10,749 bases of DNA, from contig CAYTQK010000098.1 of the NCBI GenBank assembly GCA_964439745.1, positions 1-10,749 on the forward strand, read 5' to 3'. Below the pieces are notes generated by a model, which did not search any database, was not told the DNA's origin, and was given only the letters and a program-made list of their open reading frames with translations. Source of the DNA: CAYTQK01 sp964439745 (GTDB lineage Bacteria; Desulfobacterota; Desulfobacteria; Desulfobacterales; Desulfosudaceae). Positions 1-6,544 of this stretch are shown here, in pieces. The position numbers and the translations under genes were made by a program. Each line of letters opens with the position of its first letter. Positions within the stretch are counted from its first letter, which is position 1.

Positions 1-125
1 GTTGGATTGACGCACGGCCGGTGCGGGGGAGTCGTCCATGCTGACCTGCGACCTGTCCCTGTGTTCCGTGAAAATCAATTCCGATTACCGGTCGTGATTT
101 TCGGCCGCAGCAGCGGCCTGGCAGG
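1..125. other. Left-edge region without a supported gene
   Basis: No gene can be assigned with confidence. One + strand frame is open from base 1 to a TGA at 127-129 that overlaps the rluB start, so it could be the last ~42 codons of an upstream gene, but the peptide is not recognisable. On the - strand an ATG (37-39) with an AGGT-like site upstream opens a frame reading MDDSPAPAVRQSN off the edge, which could be the start of a divergent gene. A small inverted repeat (GGCCGC, loop AGCA, GCGGCC; 103-118) lies just before the rluB start and has no T-tract. These readings cannot be separated without flanking sequence. Confidence 0.3.
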
Positions 126-836
126 ATGATGCGTTTACAAAAATACCTGGCCGCGGCCGGCATTAGTTCCCGGCGCAAAGCAGAGACCTATATTCTGGCG
201 GGCCGCGTCCGGGTCAACGGGGTGGTGGTCGACCGCCTGGGCAGCAAGGTGGATCCGGTAGTCGACCGGGTTACTTTGGACGGGCAGCCGGTTCGGCAGG
301 ACGAGCCCCGGGTGTATATCGCCCTGCACAAACCGACCGGTTATGTCAGCAGCTGCTACCAGAAACAGGAAAAGACCATCCTGGAGCTGGTCAACGTGGA
401 GCAGCGGGTCGTGCCGGTAGGCCGGCTGGACAAGGACTCCACCGGTCTGCTGCTGCTGACCAATGACGGTGCCCTGCACAACCGGCTGACCCATCCCTCG
501 TTTGACCATGAAAAAGTTTATGAGGTCACTACGGCGGCGCCGGTTTCCAACGCCGATCTGCAGCAAATGCGCAAAGGCATCCGCCTGGCGGGCCGCAGAA
601 CCCGGCCGGCCCGCGTCCAGCGTCTGTCCGAGCGCCGCTTTCGCATTACCTTGAAAGAAGGCCGGAACCGCCAGATCCGGCGGATGGCCGGCAAGCTGGG
701 ACACAAAGTCACCGCCCTGCACCGGACCCGCATGGCCGGCCTGGAACTGGCCGGGCTGAAACCGGGCCATTGGCGGCATTTAACCCCCGAAGAAAAGCAG
801 AAGCTTCTGCTGCACGGCACCGCCCCGATGGAATGA
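126..836 (+). CDS. rluB: RsuA/RluB-family rRNA pseudouridine synthase
   Basis: Cytoplasmic enzyme that isomerises a specific uridine in ribosomal RNA to pseudouridine. An N-terminal S4 RNA-binding domain (about residues 3-50, with QKYLAAAGISSRRKAE at its start) precedes the catalytic domain. The family signature GRLDKDSTGLLLLTNDG lies at 99-115 and holds the catalytic Asp102. The conserved C-terminal motif LKEGRNRQIRRM is at 176-187. The 236-residue length fits the family. Two ATGs are adjacent (126 and 129); homologues usually begin MRLQKYL, so 129 may be the true start. Neither has a well-spaced Shine-Dalgarno site, and AGGA at 123-126 is too close. The target (RluB at 23S versus RsuA at 16S) cannot be settled by eye, so the symbol is provisional. 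alr follows after 60 bp on the same strand, probably in one transcript. Confidence 0.93.
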   Translation: MMRLQKYLAAAGISSRRKAETYILAGRVRVNGVVVDRLGSKVDPVVDRVTLDGQPVRQDEPRVYIALHKPTGYVSSCYQKQEKTILELVNVEQRVVPVGRLDKDSTGLLLLTNDGALHNRLTHPSFDHEKVYEVTTAAPVSNADLQQMRKGIRLAGRRTRPARVQRLSERRFRITLKEGRNRQIRRMAGKLGHKVTALHRTRMAGLELAGLKPGHWRHLTPEEKQKLLLHGTAPME

Positions 837-859
837 CCGGGAGAGGATACGGCTCCCGG
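837..859 (+). other. Intercistronic hairpin after rluB
   Basis: A perfect 7-bp inverted repeat, CCGGGAG (837-843) and CTCCCGG (853-859), with a 9-base loop begins directly after the rluB TGA. No T-tract follows, so it is not a standard intrinsic terminator. It could protect the rluB 3' end or partly separate rluB from alr expression. Its role is inferred only. Confidence 0.4.
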
Positions 860-884
860 GTGAAAACAACCCGCAACCGCCGAC

Positions 885-890
885 AGGAGG
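885..890 (+). promoter_or_regulatory. Ribosome binding site fixing the GTG start of alr
   Basis: A full-consensus AGGAGG lies six bases before the GTG at 897. The next in-frame residues, TEPLIWAEIDL, match the usual N terminus of alanine racemases, so the GTG is chosen over any later ATG. Confidence 0.85.
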
Positions 891-896
891 AAAATT

Positions 897-2042
897 GTGA
901 CCGAGCCCTTGATCTGGGCGGAAATCGACCTGGCCGCCGTGGCCCGGAATGTGCGGGCATTGAAATCCCTGGTCGGAGACCGCTGCGCGCTGATGGCGGT
1001 GGTCAAGGCCAACGCATACGGGCACGGCATGATCCCGATCGCGCGCACGGCCCTGGAAAACGGAGCGGCCGCCCTGGGTGTCTCCCGCATTGAAGAGGCC
1101 CTGGCCCTGCGCGAAGCCGGGATGACCGCACCGGTTCTCATCCTCGGGGCCACCCCTCCCTCCGCCTTCCCGGATATCGCCCGTCATGATTTCCGCCAGA
1201 CAATCTGGGAACAGGGCCAGGCCGAAGCGCTCTCCCGGGCGGCGGTGGCGGCGAAGAAACCGATCCGGATCCACGTCAAGATTGATACCGGCATGGGCCG
1301 CCTGGGGCTGACCGCCCTGCCGTCCGGCGATTCCGGCACGATGACGGAGGCCATTCGGCAGACCGCGGCGGCGGCTGAACTGCCGGGCTTGATCCTGGAA
1401 GGGGTCTTCACCCATTTTGCCGCGGCCGACGCCGCGGACAAGGCTTCCGCCTGCGCCCAGCTGGACGGTTTCCGGCACTTCCTGGCGGAACTGCGCCAGG
1501 CCGGTCTTTCACCCGCCCAGTGTCATGCCGCCAACAGTGCCGCCCTCATTGACCTGCCGGAAAGCCGTCTGGACATGGTTCGAACCGGCCTGTCCCTTTA
1601 CGGATTATACCCGTCGGAGGCGGTGAATCACGACCAGGTGGTGCTGACCCCGGCCATGGCCCTGAAGGCGCGGCTTATCCAGGTCAGAAAGGTGCCGGCC
1701 GGTTTTACGGTCAGCTACGGCGCCACCTACACCACGCCCCGGCCGACCACCCTGGCCGTGGTGCCGGCGGGTTATGCCGACGGCTACAGCCGGGCACTGT
1801 CCTCCCGCGGGACGATGCTGGTCCGCGGCCGCCGGGTTCCGGTGGTCGGCCGGGTCTGCATGGACCTGACCGTACTGGATGTGGGCGGCCTGGACGCGGT
1901 CGCGGTGGGAGATGAAGCGGTCATTTTCGGGCGCCAGGAAGGCGCCGCCATTCCCGTCGAGGAGGTTGCGGCCGCCCTGGATACCATCAACTACGAAGTC
2001 GTTTCCACGGTGGCGGAACGCGTTCCCCGGGTTTATCTCTGA
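897..2042 (+). CDS. alr: Alanine racemase (PLP-dependent)
   Basis: Interconverts L- and D-alanine in the cytoplasm and so supplies D-Ala for peptidoglycan. It is a fold-type III PLP enzyme: the N-terminal TIM barrel carries the PLP motif AVVKANAYGHG with the Schiff-base lysine at K37. The barrel also shows HVKIDTGMGRLG (126-137) and THFAAAD (172-178). The C-terminal beta domain carries the second catalytic base, Y274, in VSYGATY (272-278), and the RVCMDLTVLDV motif (319-329). NYEV at 365-368 is also family-typical. At 381 residues it is full length. The start is GTG, set by a strong AGGAGG. No partner for D-Ala metabolism is adjacent; its neighbours are rluB upstream and a convergent hydrolase 15 bp downstream. 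No key residue appears to be missing. Confidence 0.97.
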   Translation: MTEPLIWAEIDLAAVARNVRALKSLVGDRCALMAVVKANAYGHGMIPIARTALENGAAALGVSRIEEALALREAGMTAPVLILGATPPSAFPDIARHDFRQTIWEQGQAEALSRAAVAAKKPIRIHVKIDTGMGRLGLTALPSGDSGTMTEAIRQTAAAAELPGLILEGVFTHFAAADAADKASACAQLDGFRHFLAELRQAGLSPAQCHAANSAALIDLPESRLDMVRTGLSLYGLYPSEAVNHDQVVLTPAMALKARLIQVRKVPAGFTVSYGATYTTPRPTTLAVVPAGYADGYSRALSSRGTMLVRGRRVPVVGRVCMDLTVLDVGGLDAVAVGDEAVIFGRQEGAAIPVEEVAAALDTINYEVVSTVAERVPRVYL

Positions 2043-2061
2043 GCCCTGCCGGCCGGCTCAG
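2039..2061. terminator. Hairpin holding both convergent stop codons
   Basis: CTGAGCC (2039-2045) and GGCTCAG (2055-2061) form a perfect 7-bp inverted repeat around a 9-base GC-rich loop. The left arm contains the alr TGA and the right arm contains the TGA of the opposing hydrolase gene. Either transcript could fold it. Neither side is followed by a real U-tract, so termination activity is a guess. Confidence 0.4.
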
Positions 2062-3044
2062 AAAACATCGGCGGGGCGGTCCAGAAAATCCATCATCAGC
2101 CGGTTGACCGTTTCCGGCTGTTCCAGCGGCATCAGGTGCCCCGCCTGCGCCACCAGTTCCAGCCTGGCCTGGGGCAGAAGCCCCAGATAGCGCAGGCCCA
2201 GTTCCGGCGGCACCACCTGGTCGCCGGTACTGCTGATCAGGAGGGTGGGGGTCTGTACTTCCCCGATCCGGTCGTCGAGACAACTCTGAAACAGCGCCTC
2301 CCGGGTCAGCTTGACGACGGCCCGCCGGTTTGCAAAGGAAGCAAAGGAAGTCACCGCCAGCTGCTCGATAAAATAATCATCCACGGGGTTGTCCGGATGA
2401 TACATGCACAGGCGGGTGGTAGCGGTAATGGTCAGCCGGCTGGCCACCATCAGGGCCGGGCCGTCCAGGTGCAGAAAGCGGCCGGCGCGCAGATACCAAG
2501 GCAGCAGGCGGGGATTTTCCGAAAGTCCGGAGGCGTTCAGCAGCACCAGCTTGTCCACCCGTTCCGGCGCGGCCAGGGCGATCTTGGCGGCGATATGCCC
2601 TCCCAGGGAGTGACCCGCCACGCTGAAGCGTTCCAGGCCGAGGCGGTCGGCCAGGGCCAGGATCCACCGGGCCTGGTTGTCGGCCACATAGGAAATTTCG
2701 TCGTCCAGCGGCTTGTCTGAAAAACCGCAGCCGATGCAGTCCACCGCGATGACGCGGTGGTGCCGGGCCAGGGCGGGAATCTGGTTCCACCAGAAGGCGC
2801 CGGAGCAGAGCCAGCCGTGAACCAGCATCACCGGCGGACCGTTGCCGGCTTCGATATAGTGCATGGACAGGTTATTGTCTACCTCGACCCGGCCCGTTTT
2901 TATCGCCAGATCCTGCCGGAGCGGTTCCAGGACCACCTCCCTGGGATCGTTGCCGGCACAGGCCGGCATCAGCAGGGCGGCCGCCAGCATGACCACAGTT
3001 GCTCTGATCCAGCCCCCCCATCCTGATTTTCCTGTCCGCTTCAT
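2058..3044 (-). CDS. Lipoprotein-like alpha/beta hydrolase
   Basis: A 328-residue alpha/beta-hydrolase-fold protein. The basic N terminus and hydrophobic stretch (residues 13-28) end at Cys29 in LLMPAC, an imperfect but plausible lipobox. The protein may therefore be lipid-anchored, and Ala at +2 would favour the outer membrane under the E. coli rule. Oxyanion-hole motif HGW is at 76-78. The nucleophile elbow GHSLGG (144-149) gives Ser146, the acid is Asp275 in TGDQVVP, and the base is His303 in AGHLMP, so the triad is complete. A cap region spans roughly 175-250. Substrate is unknown; lipid or other ester hydrolysis is possible. GAGGAG (revcomp of 3051-3056) lies six bases before ATG and supports the start. 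It is convergent with alr and divergent from an SDR remnant. Confidence 0.88.
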   Translation of the reverse strand: MKRTGKSGWGGWIRATVVMLAAALLMPACAGNDPREVVLEPLRQDLAIKTGRVEVDNNLSMHYIEAGNGPPVMLVHGWLCSGAFWWNQIPALARHHRVIAVDCIGCGFSDKPLDDEISYVADNQARWILALADRLGLERFSVAGHSLGGHIAAKIALAAPERVDKLVLLNASGLSENPRLLPWYLRAGRFLHLDGPALMVASRLTITATTRLCMYHPDNPVDDYFIEQLAVTSFASFANRRAVVKLTREALFQSCLDDRIGEVQTPTLLISSTGDQVVPPELGLRYLGLLPQARLELVAQAGHLMPLEQPETVNRLMMDFLDRPADVF

Positions 3045-3179
3045 GCCTCGCTCCTCGCGCTGTTATGGAAACATCGGACCGTTGTGGTGTCATGGACGAC
3101 ACTGCCGCTGCGGTGAAAAGTGTAACATTGTTCATAAATTCATACCACATTCGACGACAGAATAACAGGGGAGAAAACC

Positions 3180-3361
3180 ATGAAAGAATCCGCAGCCGGG
3201 CGGTTTTCCGGCCGGTATGCTTATATTACGGCGGTTCCAGCGGGATCGGCCAGGCCGTAGCCGAAAAAATGGCCGCGGCCGGGGCGCCTGTGCTGATTTT
3301 TGCCCGGGATGAAAAGCGGCGGCGCCGGGCGGCCGGATTGAGGGGGGCGGGAATTTCATGA
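3180..3361 (+). pseudogene. Frameshifted, truncated short-chain dehydrogenase (SDR) remnant
   Basis: A strong GGGGAG (3168-3173) precedes ATG 3180 by six bases, and the frame reads MKESAAGRFSGRYAYIT. At about 3230 one G seems to be missing: as written the frame continues AVPAGSARP and stops, while the next frame continues exactly with GGSSGIGQAVAEKMAAAG, then APVLIFARDEKR. The composite ITGGSSGIG is the glycine-rich NAD(P)-binding motif of classical SDRs, and the second strand with ARD suggests NADP preference. That frame ends at TGA 3359-3361, so about 60 residues remain of an expected 250 or more; the YxxxK catalytic region is absent. The 3-ketosphinganine reductase-like branch is a possible parent, from the GGSSGIG and FARD pattern only. 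A short functional peptide is unlikely. Confidence 0.8.
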
Positions 3362-3369
3362 AATACCCG
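3348..3369. terminator. Near-palindromic hairpin between convergent ends
   Basis: CGGGAATTT (3348-3356) pairs with AAATACCCG (3361-3369) apart from one A-A mismatch, around a CATG loop. It sits between the end of the SDR remnant and the end of the opposing BrkB-family gene and could act in both directions. There is no long U-tract on either side, so it is a candidate terminator or RNA-stabilising stem only. Confidence 0.4.
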
Positions 3370-3371
3370 GT

Positions 3372-4724
3372 CTATATGTCTTTCAGGGGCAGGTCGGCGG
3401 CCGAGGTTTTCATGTCCTGGTAGAGGTTGTTCACCGCGCTCGACAGTTGGTGAAATTCCGGGTTGTGCTCCACCGCCGGCAGCTGGTTGACCCCGCTTTT
3501 GTCCAGCGATTCCAGCACGTATGAAATGGTGATGTCGTCGATGTCCCGCCCCGGCAGCCAGCCGGTGTTTTTATCCCGGCCGTCCGGGGTGGGCAGAATC
3601 AGCCCGCCTTCCCGGAGCCGGTCCAGGATGGTCCGCGCCAGGCCGACCGGAATATCCAGGGTCCGGGCGATCCGCCCGGCAGAAAGCGGTTTTTCCGCCG
3701 CCTGGAACGATTTGATGATCAGGTGCATGACCGACAGGCTGAGAACCTGCTGCAGGGCGTGGCTGATCTGCCGGATGTCCGGGGCCAGCTCGTATTCATC
3801 GGCGTTCTGGTGGGCAAAGGAGAGCTCCGCCCCGAACAGGACGATCAGCCAGCTCAGGTGGAGCCAGATCAGAAACAGCGGCAGGGCCGCGAAACTGCCG
3901 TAAATGGCGTTGTACCGGGACATGCCCACCTGAAAGTAGAGATAAAACCATTGCAGGAGCTTAAACGCCGTGCCGGCCGCCAGCCCGGCGACAATGCCGG
4001 ATTTGAAGTTAACCCGGGTGTTGGGCATGAACATGTAGATAAAGGTGAACAGCAGCCAGATGAACACCAGGGGAAGCAGCTTCAGGGCAAACAGGATGAC
4101 CGGGCTGAAGAACCCGAACACGGCGATCTTGGCGGTAATGGTCTTGACCTGGCTGATCACCAAGACGGTGGCGCTGCCGGAAAGTACCAGCAGCAATGGA
4201 GAAATCATGATCAGGGAGAGATAATCGCTGAATTTCTGCCGGATGCTGCGGGCGGTGGGGTTGGCCCAGATATCGTTGAAGGACTGCTCGACATTGTTCA
4301 GCACCTTGACCACGGCCCAGAAGAGCAGCAACGCGCCCACCCCGGCCAGCAGGCCGCCCCGGGTCTGGGCCAGCATGGTACGGGCGTATGCGATGACATG
4401 GTTGATGACCTCCTCCTGGCCGGCGAACTGGTTGTGCAATTGTTCTTCCAGCATGTTCTGCAGCCCGAAGCCCTTGGCCACCACAAAGGCCATGGCCATG
4501 ACCGGCACGATGGAAATAAGAGAATAGAAGGTCAGGGCCGAGGCGCGCAAGGGACAGCGGTCCTGGACAAATTCCCGCACCGCGATCAGGATCACCCGCA
4601 CCCCCCGGATCAGCAGCCCCTTTTTCCCGCCGATCTTGTCCAGACGAATCCGCCAGATTTCATCTGTCGCAAAATTTCTGCCGGCGGCAATCAGGTTCGG
4701 CACGGCTTTGACCTTTTCTTTCAT
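3372..4724 (-). CDS. YihY/BrkB-family inner-membrane protein with winged-helix tail
   Basis: A 450-residue integral membrane protein. About six hydrophobic segments are visible at roughly 61-87, 123-142, 169-191, 206-233, 242-264 and 274-304. The family hallmarks are present: RASALTFYSLISIVP (60-74) near the start, SFNDIW (148-153) and YGSFAALPLFLIWLHLSWLIVLFGAEL in the last segment. After the membrane part, residues about 318-400 look like a winged helix: helix 320-340, then SAGRIARTLDI (348-358), a recognition-like helix IPVGLARTILDRLREGG (358-374) and a wing with TGWLPGR. The once-proposed RNase BN identity of this family is no longer accepted; the molecular role is unknown. Only a weak AAGGG lies upstream of ATG. 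It lies 102 bp downstream of the secreted repeat protein on the same strand and may share its transcript. Confidence 0.9.
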   Translation of the reverse strand: MKEKVKAVPNLIAAGRNFATDEIWRIRLDKIGGKKGLLIRGVRVILIAVREFVQDRCPLRASALTFYSLISIVPVMAMAFVVAKGFGLQNMLEEQLHNQFAGQEEVINHVIAYARTMLAQTRGGLLAGVGALLLFWAVVKVLNNVEQSFNDIWANPTARSIRQKFSDYLSLIMISPLLLVLSGSATVLVISQVKTITAKIAVFGFFSPVILFALKLLPLVFIWLLFTFIYMFMPNTRVNFKSGIVAGLAAGTAFKLLQWFYLYFQVGMSRYNAIYGSFAALPLFLIWLHLSWLIVLFGAELSFAHQNADEYELAPDIRQISHALQQVLSLSVMHLIIKSFQAAEKPLSAGRIARTLDIPVGLARTILDRLREGGLILPTPDGRDKNTGWLPGRDIDDITISYVLESLDKSGVNQLPAVEHNPEFHQLSSAVNNLYQDMKTSAADLPLKDI

Positions 4725-4826
4725 GGAGGCTGTTCCCTTTCCACCCAGCAGGCACCGCGGCTACAGATCAATCGTTGCAATCTTGATGAAAAGCGCCTTA
4801 TGAAAATTACGGAATCGTCGCTGCGG

Positions 4827-6458
4827 TCATTCCACCAGGCTGCGCAGGAAACAACCGCTGGCCGACGGGCTGCTTCCGCTTGAATCAGCATCATTTTCTT
4901 CTGCCGGCACATCGGCTAAATCCCAGATATAGGTATTGACAACCTCATAGGTACCATCGTTGTTGTAATCAACCTTCTGGTTTTCCAGGCGGCCCTGGTC
5001 ATCATAAAAAAAACCTTTGGGATAATCGATACCACCATCGCAATCGGAATCGACCTGGATCATGGCCAGGTTCCCGGCCAGCTTCGCGGGGGTTGAGCCA
5101 TAATACACATAATTGGACTGGGAGCAGCCAACCTCATTTTGCTGCTGCTTATCTTCATCATACTCAAATTCCAGTTTAATCGTTCCAATCCAGAAACCAT
5201 CGCCGTCATAAAAATATTCAGTGGAACCGTTGATGTGACCGTCTCCATCTGAATCTGTTTCTTTTTTTATCAAACGGCCATTGTCATCATAGGAAAAATA
5301 TATGAATTCAATATCTTTGCCGTCATTGCCGTAATCAATCTCCTGGTGTTCGATAGAGCCGTCCCCATGAAAAGAATACCGGACTACGGCATCGGTGTTT
5401 CCATCCGCATCAGAGTCAATATCAACCCGTTTAATATTGCCGTCACCATTATAAACATACTTGTCTCTGCTGTTGATTTTGCCATCGTTGTTCTGGTCCA
5501 CTTCAAGTTTGGTAAGTAAATCATAGGCATTAAATGTATAGTGATTGACCGTGTCGGCGCTGCCGTCATTGGTCGTATCCGTACGAATCTGCTTCAAGGC
5601 GTAGCCGTTTTGGGCCCAGTTATTATATGTTATTTCGCTGGTCAGGGGGCTGAGCACAAAAACGCCCGGAGAGGGCGTGTCGGCCAGGTCCCAGATATAG
5701 GTTCTGGTCTCATCATATTCACCTTCCTGATCGCCCTCGATCTTTTGGGATTCCAACCGGCCCTTGTCATCATAAGAAAACTCAATGGTGTAATCCGTGC
5801 TGCCGTTGTTATCACTATCCACTGCGATTGCCTGCAAATTGCCCGTCGAATTATACTGACAGGTTTGCAAAATATCATACTCCCCGGAATGATCTGAATC
5901 AATCTCGGTCGTTATCCAGAATCCATCCTGATAAGTGTATCTGCTGTCCGCAGAACCATCCCCCTCCGCATCCGTCTCTTTTTTACTCAACCAGCCGTCA
6001 TCATAAGTAAATGTAATGGTTTCTTCGATATTGTTATCAGCATCCAGGTGCTTTTCCTCCTTGATGGTACCGTCCGTATTAAATACATACTCGATTTTTG
6101 AATCTATTTGATCATCATTATCCTCATCAACAGACACCCGGTTGACACGGCCATCGGCATTGTATTGGTATTCTTCCACGCGCTCTATATAACTGTCGAA
6201 ATCACTGTCAACCTCAATCTTCATCAATCGCCCGGAGTCACTGAAAGTAAAATGATTGACGCTATCTATCTTACCGTCGCCATCATCATCGATCCGGATC
6301 TGCTTCAACTCGTACCCGGCTTCCGCCCAGTTGTTGTACGTCTTCATATCGGTTTCCGGGCTGAACACGAAAGTTCCCGGGCTATCCGCCGCAAAGGCGG
6401 ACAGGGCCCACAGGCTTGCCATGAAAAAAGCCGTTGCCAGGCGCCATGATTTTCCCAT
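4827..6458 (-). CDS. Secreted tandem-repeat protein with calcium-loop-like motifs
   Basis: A 543-residue exported protein of unknown function. A clear signal peptide (MGKSWRLATA, a hydrophobic core, then AFA-AD) predicts cleavage after residue 23. The mature part consists of two homologous halves (residues 28-261 and 265-518), each opening with G(T/V)FV(F/L)SP and TYNNWA and closing with TYIWDLAD. Each half holds eight units, mostly 27 residues apart, with acidic loops such as DDDGDGKID (57-65), DSDNNGSTD (214-222), DSDADGNTD (348-356) and DSDGDGHIN (402-410). These resemble EF-hand or thrombospondin type 3 calcium loops. Between loops are strands like YVYNGDGNIKR and FSYDDKGRL, close to YD/RHS repeats. 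A Ser-rich linker (526-534) leads to a terminal GCFLRSLVE. The start is set by AAGGAG (revcomp of 6465-6470) six bases upstream. Base composition is more AT-rich than the neighbours. Calcium binding and surface location are inferred. Confidence 0.9.
   Translation of the reverse strand: MGKSWRLATAFFMASLWALSAFAADSPGTFVFSPETDMKTYNNWAEAGYELKQIRIDDDGDGKIDSVNHFTFSDSGRLMKIEVDSDFDSYIERVEEYQYNADGRVNRVSVDEDNDDQIDSKIEYVFNTDGTIKEEKHLDADNNIEETITFTYDDGWLSKKETDAEGDGSADSRYTYQDGFWITTEIDSDHSGEYDILQTCQYNSTGNLQAIAVDSDNNGSTDYTIEFSYDDKGRLESQKIEGDQEGEYDETRTYIWDLADTPSPGVFVLSPLTSEITYNNWAQNGYALKQIRTDTTNDGSADTVNHYTFNAYDLLTKLEVDQNNDGKINSRDKYVYNGDGNIKRVDIDSDADGNTDAVVRYSFHGDGSIEHQEIDYGNDGKDIEFIYFSYDDNGRLIKKETDSDGDGHINGSTEYFYDGDGFWIGTIKLEFEYDEDKQQQNEVGCSQSNYVYYGSTPAKLAGNLAMIQVDSDCDGGIDYPKGFFYDDQGRLENQKVDYNNDGTYEVVNTYIWDLADVPAEENDADSSGSSPSASGCFLRSLVE
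4905..5666 (-). repeat. C-terminal half of internal duplication (residues 265-518)
   Basis: Protein-level repeat B. Loops begin near residues 294, 321, 348, 375, 402, 470 and 497, with a sixth, degenerate unit at about 428-447. That unit lacks the DxDxDG pattern and carries an insertion of roughly 14-17 residues (EYDEDKQQQNEVGCSQSN). Cys445 here falls near the position of Cys200 in repeat A. The half closes with TYIWDLADV. Confidence 0.85.
5676..6377 (-). repeat. N-terminal half of internal duplication (residues 28-261)
   Basis: Protein-level repeat A of the secreted protein. Acidic loops begin near residues 57, 84, 111, 139, 163, 187, 214 and 241, giving spacings of 27, 27, 28, 24, 24, 27 and 27. 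The half ends with TYIWDLADT. It aligns with repeat B through almost its whole length, including the shared DGFWI segment. Confidence 0.85.
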
Positions 6459-6484
6459 TTTGAACTCCTTGCAGAGGTTTGCTT

Positions 6485-6522
6485 CCGGCTGCTGCGCCCC
6501 CTCCCCCGGCCGCGGCAGCCGG
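6485..6522 (-). promoter_or_regulatory. Leader hairpin upstream of the repeat protein
   Basis: CCGGCTGCTGCG (6485-6496) and CGCGGCAGCCGG (6511-6522) form a 12-bp stem with one imperfect position and a 14-base loop. On the transcribed - strand the loop contains two G5 runs split by one A. The stem lies 26 bases before the ATG, in the 5' untranslated leader expected from the promoter at 6577-6606, and leaves the AAGGAG site free. It could stabilise the RNA or modulate translation. Confidence 0.5.
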
Positions 6523-6544
6523 ATTATTCCGAATGCGGCCGACT

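Noticed and set aside
135..779. - strand open frame (214 codons) opposite rluB
   Set aside because: Low-information mirror translation without start context; rluB motifs settle the coding strand.
3065..3179. Upstream extension of the SDR second frame to an ATG at 3065
   Set aside because: The extension has no SDR-like sequence, whereas ATG 3180 has a strong ribosome site and a family-like N terminus; the ATG at 3065 only joins the frame by the later shift.
4725..4826. Possible terminator between the repeat protein and the BrkB-family gene
   Set aside because: No stem of useful length followed by a U-tract was found on the - strand; co-transcription remains possible.
3723..4883. Long + strand open frame (386 codons) antisense to the BrkB-family gene
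   Set aside because: Gln/Gly/His/Asp-rich translation typical of the mirror of a hydrophobic gene; the - strand product has clear family motifs.
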